A stretch of DNA of 9,644 nt. It comes from Dehalococcoidales bacterium (GTDB lineage Bacteria; Chloroflexota; Dehalococcoidia; Dehalococcoidales; RBG-16-60-22). The stretch is taken from contig JAUVXN010000044.1 in NCBI GenBank assembly GCA_030603605.1, positions 1-9,644 of the forward strand. Direction: 5' to 3'. Position 1 is the stretch's first letter. Each line of letters starts with the position of its first letter. A program made the translations under genes and the position numbers. Shown piece by piece: positions 7,015-9,644 of this stretch. The notes under the pieces are model-generated. The model saw nothing but the letters and a program-made list of their open reading frames with translations, was not told the origin of the DNA and searched no databases.

Positions 7015-8167
7015 CCTTCTCCTCTTTTCTCACAGGAGTAAAGGGCTCTGCCTTCACACTCTTACTGGCTGCCGATTTAGTGCGCTTCGCTTTCGGTTTT
7101 GCAGGTTTCGCTTCTGCCTCAGCAGGTTTTACTTCTGTCCTCACACTCTTACTGGCTGCTGATTTAGTGCGTTTCGTTTTCGGTTTTGCAGGTTTCGCTT
7201 CTGCCTCAACAGGCTTTACTTCTGCCTCCGCGCTCTTACTGGCTGCCGATTTAGTGCGTCTCGCTTTCGGTTTTGCAGGTTTCGCTTCTGCCTCAACAGG
7301 CTTTGCTTCTGTCTCCGCGCTCTTACTGGCTGCCAATCTAGTGCGTTTCGTTTTCGGTTTTGCAGGTTTCACTTCTGCCTCAACAGGCTTTGCTTCTGCC
7401 TCAACAGGCTTTGCTTCTGCCTCAACAGGCTTCGCTTCTGGTTCAACAGGCTTTACTTCTGGTTCAGCAGGCTTCGCTTCTGGTTCAACAGGCTTCATTT
7501 CTGCCTCAACAGGTATTTCTTCAACTTCCACCGCCTCAGGTTCTGGAAGAATATCACCCTTATATATCCACACCTTTACCCCAATCCGACCCAAGGTAGT
7601 ACGCGCCTCAGTAAAGCCGTAATCAATATCAGCCCGTAGCGTATGGAGGGGCACTCGCCCTTCATGTGTCATCTCACGGCGAGCTATCTCAGCACCAGCT
7701 AATCTACCAGCACAATTGATTCTCATTCCTTTAGCACCAGCCTGAATGGTGCGAAAAACTGCCTGTTTCATAGCCCTCCGGTAAGCAACACGGCGCTCAA
7801 TCTGCTCAGCTACCGACCTAGCTACCAAATAAGCATCAAGCTCAGGCTGCCGAATCTCCTGGATATTCAATTGAATCCTCTTCCCGATAAGGCTCTCCAG
7901 GCGCTGCCTCATTTCATCAACTCGTTGTCCTCCCCTACCAATGACAACACCAGGCCGGGCAGTATAGATAGTTACCACCACTTTATTTGCCGGGCGGTCA
8001 ATCTCCACCTGAGAGATGCCAGCTTCACTATAACCTGACTGGATAGCCTGCCTGAGCTTCAGGTCTTCCTGCAAAAACTCTACATAATGCTTATCAGCAT
8101 ACCACTTTGCCTGCCAATCGCGTATGACACCAATTCTGAAGCCCATCGGATGAACTTTACGTCCCAC
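6974..8167 (-). CDS. rpsC: 30S ribosomal protein S3 (uS3) with a 191-residue repetitive C-terminal tail
   Basis: S3 forms part of the mRNA entry channel in the head of the small subunit. Residues 1-206 are an ordinary S3: [17 protein letters not shown] (2-18), a type II KH domain with the GRGG loop (77-80), and the C-terminal domain with [11 protein letters not shown] (129-139), whose R130, R131 and K134 match positions linked to mRNA unwinding, then [12 protein letters not shown] (154-165) and the closing [13 protein letters not shown] (193-205). Bacterial S3 usually ends 5-70 residues later; this one runs to 397. Residues 220-268 are seven heptads of the form V/A-E-A/P-E-A/V/M-K-P, and 267-374 are about 3.7 copies of a 29-residue unit ([17 protein letters not shown] plus an acidic part). 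The last 23 residues are not repetitive. The tail keeps one open frame and matches the style of a disordered histone-H1-like tail. Start is GTG right after the rplV TAA, with GGAGGG at 8172-8177. The end overlaps rplP by 41 bases. Confidence 0.96.
   Translation of the reverse strand: MGRKVHPMGFRIGVIRDWQAKWYADKHYVEFLQEDLKLRQAIQSGYSEAGISQVEIDRPANKVVVTIYTARPGVVIGRGGQRVDEMRQRLESLIGKRIQLNIQEIRQPELDAYLVARSVAEQIERRVAYRRAMKQAVFRTIQAGAKGMRINCAGRLAGAEIARREMTHEGRVPLHTLRADIDYGFTEARTTLGRIGVKVWIYKGDILPEPEAVEVEEIPVEAEMKPVEPEAKPAEPEVKPVEPEAKPVEAEAKPVEAEAKPVEAEVKPAKPKTKRTRLAASKSAETEAKPVEAEAKPAKPKARRTKSAASKSAEAEVKPVEAEAKPAKPKTKRTKSAASKSVRTEVKPAEAEAKPAKPKAKRTKSAASKSVKAEPFTPVRKEEKDGTTQAGEIPQDS
7019..7024 (-). 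promoter_or_regulatory. rplP ribosome binding site inside the rpsC tail
   Basis: GAGGAG on the minus strand, four bases before the rplP ATG at 7012-7014. The same bases encode the glutamates of the S3 tail segment KEEKDG (residues 381-386). Ribosomes translating the S3 tail must pass over this site before rplP is read, so the two genes are likely coupled. Confidence 0.65.
7046..7369 (-). repeat. Tandem 87-bp repeat, about 3.7 copies, within rpsC
   Basis: The + strand motif cttactggctgc begins at 7061, 7148, 7235 and 7322, an exact 87-base period. Each full unit encodes 29 residues: a basic part beginning KPAKPK, with two adjacent arginine/lysine residues and a serine/alanine run (SAASKS), then a part like the 7-residue repeat nearby (VEAEA). 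The three full copies are residues 267-295, 296-324 and 325-353; the fourth stops after about 21 residues. Counting charges, full units are net +4 to +6. Copies differ by scattered substitutions with no frameshift, so the frame appears to be kept. Confidence 0.93.
7364..7510 (-). repeat. Tandem 21-bp repeat, seven copies, within rpsC
   Basis: Seven consecutive 21-base units, seen on the + strand as variants of tcaacaggctttgcttctgcc, encode the heptads at S3 residues 220-268. Each heptad has two glutamates and one lysine followed by proline, so this part is net acidic, unlike the basic 87-bp units that follow. Proline every seventh residue argues against a coiled coil in spite of the heptad period. 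One copy of this unit is embedded in each full 87-bp repeat, so the longer repeat probably arose from it. Confidence 0.92.
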
Positions 8168-8506
8168 TTAACCCTCCATTTCAGCAACAATAACTGTAAT
8201 ATGGCTCGACCGTTTAAGGATCTGGTCAGCTCGCCCTCGAGCCCGAGGGCGAAACCTCTTTAGGGTGCGCCCCCCATCAGCAAAGACAGTGACAATCTTC
8301 AAATCCGAAGGGGACATCTGAAAATTATTCTCAGCATTAGCTACCGCTGATTTCACCACCTTAGCTACAACTCGAGCCGTTGGTGTAGGCGCAAACCTAA
8401 GTATGGTCAGTGCCTCATCCACCTTCTTGCCCCGCACCATATCTACCAGCAGGCGCACCTTACGCGGTGATATACCGGTGTCTTTAGCTACGGCTCTTAC
8501 TTCCAT
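8168..8506 (-). CDS. rplV: 50S ribosomal protein L22 (uL22)
   Basis: L22 lines the peptide exit tunnel with a long beta-hairpin. The 112-residue protein has the N-terminal GISPRKVRLLVDMVRGKKVD (11-30), LRFAPTPTARVVAKVVKSAVANAENN (36-61; key residues FAP and KSAVANAENN), the hairpin DGGRTLKRFRPRARGRADQI (77-96) and the ending SHITVIV (101-107). Macrolide-resistance changes in other bacteria fall in this hairpin; it looks normal here. Length is usual. ATG 8504-8506 has AGGGTG about five bases upstream. It lies 18 bases after rpsS and directly abuts rpsC. Confidence 0.97.
   Translation of the reverse strand: MEVRAVAKDTGISPRKVRLLVDMVRGKKVDEALTILRFAPTPTARVVAKVVKSAVANAENNFQMSPSDLKIVTVFADGGRTLKRFRPRARGRADQILKRSSHITVIVAEMEG
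8231..8252. repeat. Perfect 9-bp inverted repeat with 4-base loop, inside rplV
   Basis: TCGCCCTCG at 8231-8239 pairs with CGAGGGCGA at 8244-8252 around a four-base loop. In the mRNA it would form a GC-rich hairpin over the codons for the L22 tunnel-hairpin motif RPRARGR. No T-run follows in either direction of transcription, so it does not look like an intrinsic terminator. It may simply reflect arginine codons in a conserved motif. Confidence 0.6.
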
Positions 8507-8524
8507 CTCGCACCCTACCTAAAC

Positions 8525-8818
8525 CTACTTTCTCTTTCTTATCATAGTAGTTTTTTCTCCCCTAGAGGAGTGACCCCTAAAGGTTCGAGTTAGAGCAAAC
8601 TCACCTAACTTGTGCCCCACCATATCTTCAATGATAAAGATAGGCACATGTCGCCTGCCATTATGTACCCCAATAGTGAGCCCCACCATCTGGGGTAGGA
8701 TAGTCGACGAACGCGACCAAGTTTTTATTACTGCCTTCTGACCAGAGCGAATAAGCGCATCCACTTTCTTTAGCAGCTTAGCATCAATGGCTGGTCCCTT
8801 CTTAGTTGACCTTGACAT
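8525..8818 (-). CDS. rpsS: 30S ribosomal protein S19 (uS19)
   Basis: S19 sits in the head of the small subunit and contacts the large subunit across bridge B1. The 97-residue protein begins [12 protein letters not shown] and shows [20 protein letters not shown] (33-52), [11 protein letters not shown] (53-63) and [18 protein letters not shown] (66-83), all family hallmarks. Length is normal (about 92-97). The ATG at 8816-8818 is five bases after the rplB stop, with GGGAG about 12 bases upstream inside the rplB end. Confidence 0.97.
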   Translation of the reverse strand: MSRSTKKGPAIDAKLLKKVDALIRSGQKAVIKTWSRSSTILPQMVGLTIGVHNGRRHVPIFIIEDMVGHKLGEFALTRTFRGHSSRGEKTTMIRKRK

Positions 8819-8823
8819 TTTAT

Positions 8824-9644
8824 CTACTTCTCCCGGCGCTTAACAATCATTTTATCTGTAGCCTTAGACTTACGAGTTCTATAGCCCAGAGCTGGCTTCC
8901 CCCAGGGTGTTCTAGGCCCGGGCTTGCCTATTGGTGACCTGCCTTCACCACCACCATGAGGGTGGTCACGTGGACTCATCGCTGAACCCCTCACCGTAGG
9001 TCGCCAGCCTAACCACCGTTTACGGCCTGCCTTGCCCAACTTAATACTCTGATGGTCAACATTCCCTACTTGACCGATAGTAGCCAAACAATCGCCACGA
9101 ATACGCCGCACCTCACTAGATGGTAATCGAACTAGGGCATATTCGCCCTCTTTTGCCATAAGCTGAGCCGCAGTCCCGGCACTCCGCACCAACTGCCCCC
9201 CCTTTTCCCTCTTCAACCCAATATTATGGATTGAAGTCCCACTTGGGATTAACTTCAAGGGTAAGGCATTACCTGGTTTTACCTCAGCATCACCACCTGA
9301 CTTTATGGTGTCCCCGACACCAAGCCCTGAAGGAGCCAGGATATAGCGCTTCTCCCCATCAACATAGTGAATGAGCGCAATACGTGCTGAACGGTTAGGG
9401 TCATATTCAATAGCCGCCACTCTACCGGGAACACCAATCTTATCCCGCTTAAAGTCAATAATGCGGAACCTCCGCTTCGCCCCGCCACCTCGGTGACGAA
9501 CCGCTATTCTCCCCTGATTGTTACGCCCAGCCTTCTTTTTGAGAGGTGAAAGCAGCGATTTTTCTGGCTCGCCTTTAGTTATTTCCTCAAAGGTAGAGCC
9601 ACTCATACCCCGCCTACCGGGAGAGGTTGGACGATATACCTTTA
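8824..9644 (-). CDS. rplB: 50S ribosomal protein L2 (uL2), 5' end outside window
   Basis: L2 is needed for subunit joining and peptidyl transferase activity. The visible part has 272 full codons. Counting from the internal ATG at 9604-9606, it shows [13 protein letters not shown] [17 protein letters not shown] (26-42), [25 protein letters not shown] (key part DPNRSARIA, 69-77), the nucleic-acid binding middle, and [14 protein letters not shown] (210-223) with the conserved histidines near the active centre. That internal ATG is not the true start: the codons upstream at 9607-9642 read [12 protein letters not shown], the normal L2 N-terminus, and remain open to the window edge. Only a few residues should be missing, since L2 is usually about 275 long. 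Confidence 0.97.
   Translation of the reverse strand, partial: KVYRPTSPGRRGMSGSTFEEITKGEPEKSLLSPLKKKAGRNNQGRIAVRHRGGGAKRRFRIIDFKRDKIGVPGRVAAIEYDPNRSARIALIHYVDGEKRYILAPSGLGVGDTIKSGGDAEVKPGNALPLKLIPSGTSIHNIGLKREKGGQLVRSAGTAAQLMAKEGEYALVRLPSSEVRRIRGDCLATIGQVGNVDHQSIKLGKAGRKRWLGWRPTVRGSAMSPRDHPHGGGEGRSPIGKPGPRTPWGKPALGYRTRKSKATDKMIVKRREK

Noticed and set aside
7046..7369. CRISPR-like array from the regular 87-bp spacing
   Set aside because: The units are contiguous and similar along their whole length, with no unique spacers, and they are in-frame coding sequence.
7364..7510. Heptad repeat in S3 read as a coiled coil
   Set aside because: Every heptad contains a proline and has no hydrophobic residues at two core positions, so a helix is unlikely; it is better seen as a disordered spacer.
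7080..7622. A 180-codon plus-strand open frame (repeated GFASAS pattern) opposite the rpsC tail, and a shorter one at 7360-7599 rich in LLPQQ
   Set aside because: Both are mirror images of the in-frame tandem repeats in rpsC: 21- and 87-base periods keep antisense frames open too. There is no plausible binding site, no recognisable domain, and the sense frame continues a clear S3.

Overview
This window is a 9.6-kb piece of the core S10-spc ribosomal protein operon. Every gene is on the minus strand, so transcription runs from the right edge to the left. In transcription order it holds rplB (5' end cut by the window), rpsS, rplV, rpsC, rplP, rpmC, rpsQ, rplN, rplX, rplE, rpsN, rpsH, rplF, rplR, rpsE, rpmD, rplO, secY, adk and map (3' end cut by the window). 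No mobile element, tRNA, rRNA or CRISPR array is visible, and no stretch without a gene is longer than 27 bases. I see no convincing internal promoter or terminator, so the whole window reads as the inside of one polycistronic unit.

The organism is a bacterium of moderate GC with clear Shine-Dalgarno motifs. It has a short, four-cysteine (zinc-type) S14, a four-cysteine L24 tail and a zinc-lid adenylate kinase. Gene order and the style of S3, L15 and SecY remind me of Chloroflexota, class Dehalococcoidia. That is recognition from memory, not a search, and I hold it with moderate confidence.

Right part (about 6070-9644): S10-operon genes for 50S and 30S proteins. The outlier is rpsC. A normal S3 body of about 206 residues is followed by a 191-residue tail made of two nested tandem repeats: seven 21-bp acidic heptads, then about 3.7 copies of an 87-bp lysine/alanine/proline-rich unit resembling histone H1 tails. 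The tail runs 41 bases into rplP, so the rplP ribosome binding site and start lie inside rpsC codons.

Middle part (about 2064-6046): the spc genes rplN to rplO, packed with 0-27 base gaps or with 1-20 base overlaps. Two junctions (rplE/rpsN and rpsE/rpmD) use the same eight-base overlap, ATGGCTAA.

Left part (1-2083): secY, the channel of the Sec translocon, then adk (nucleotide balance) and map (removal of the initiator methionine). This arrangement puts ribosome building, protein export and N-terminal processing under one transcript. Six of the nineteen visible starts are not ATG (GTG for rpsC, rplX, rplO, adk and map; TTG for rpmC). The window is otherwise an ordinary core region, and the S3 tail is the one feature I would follow up.
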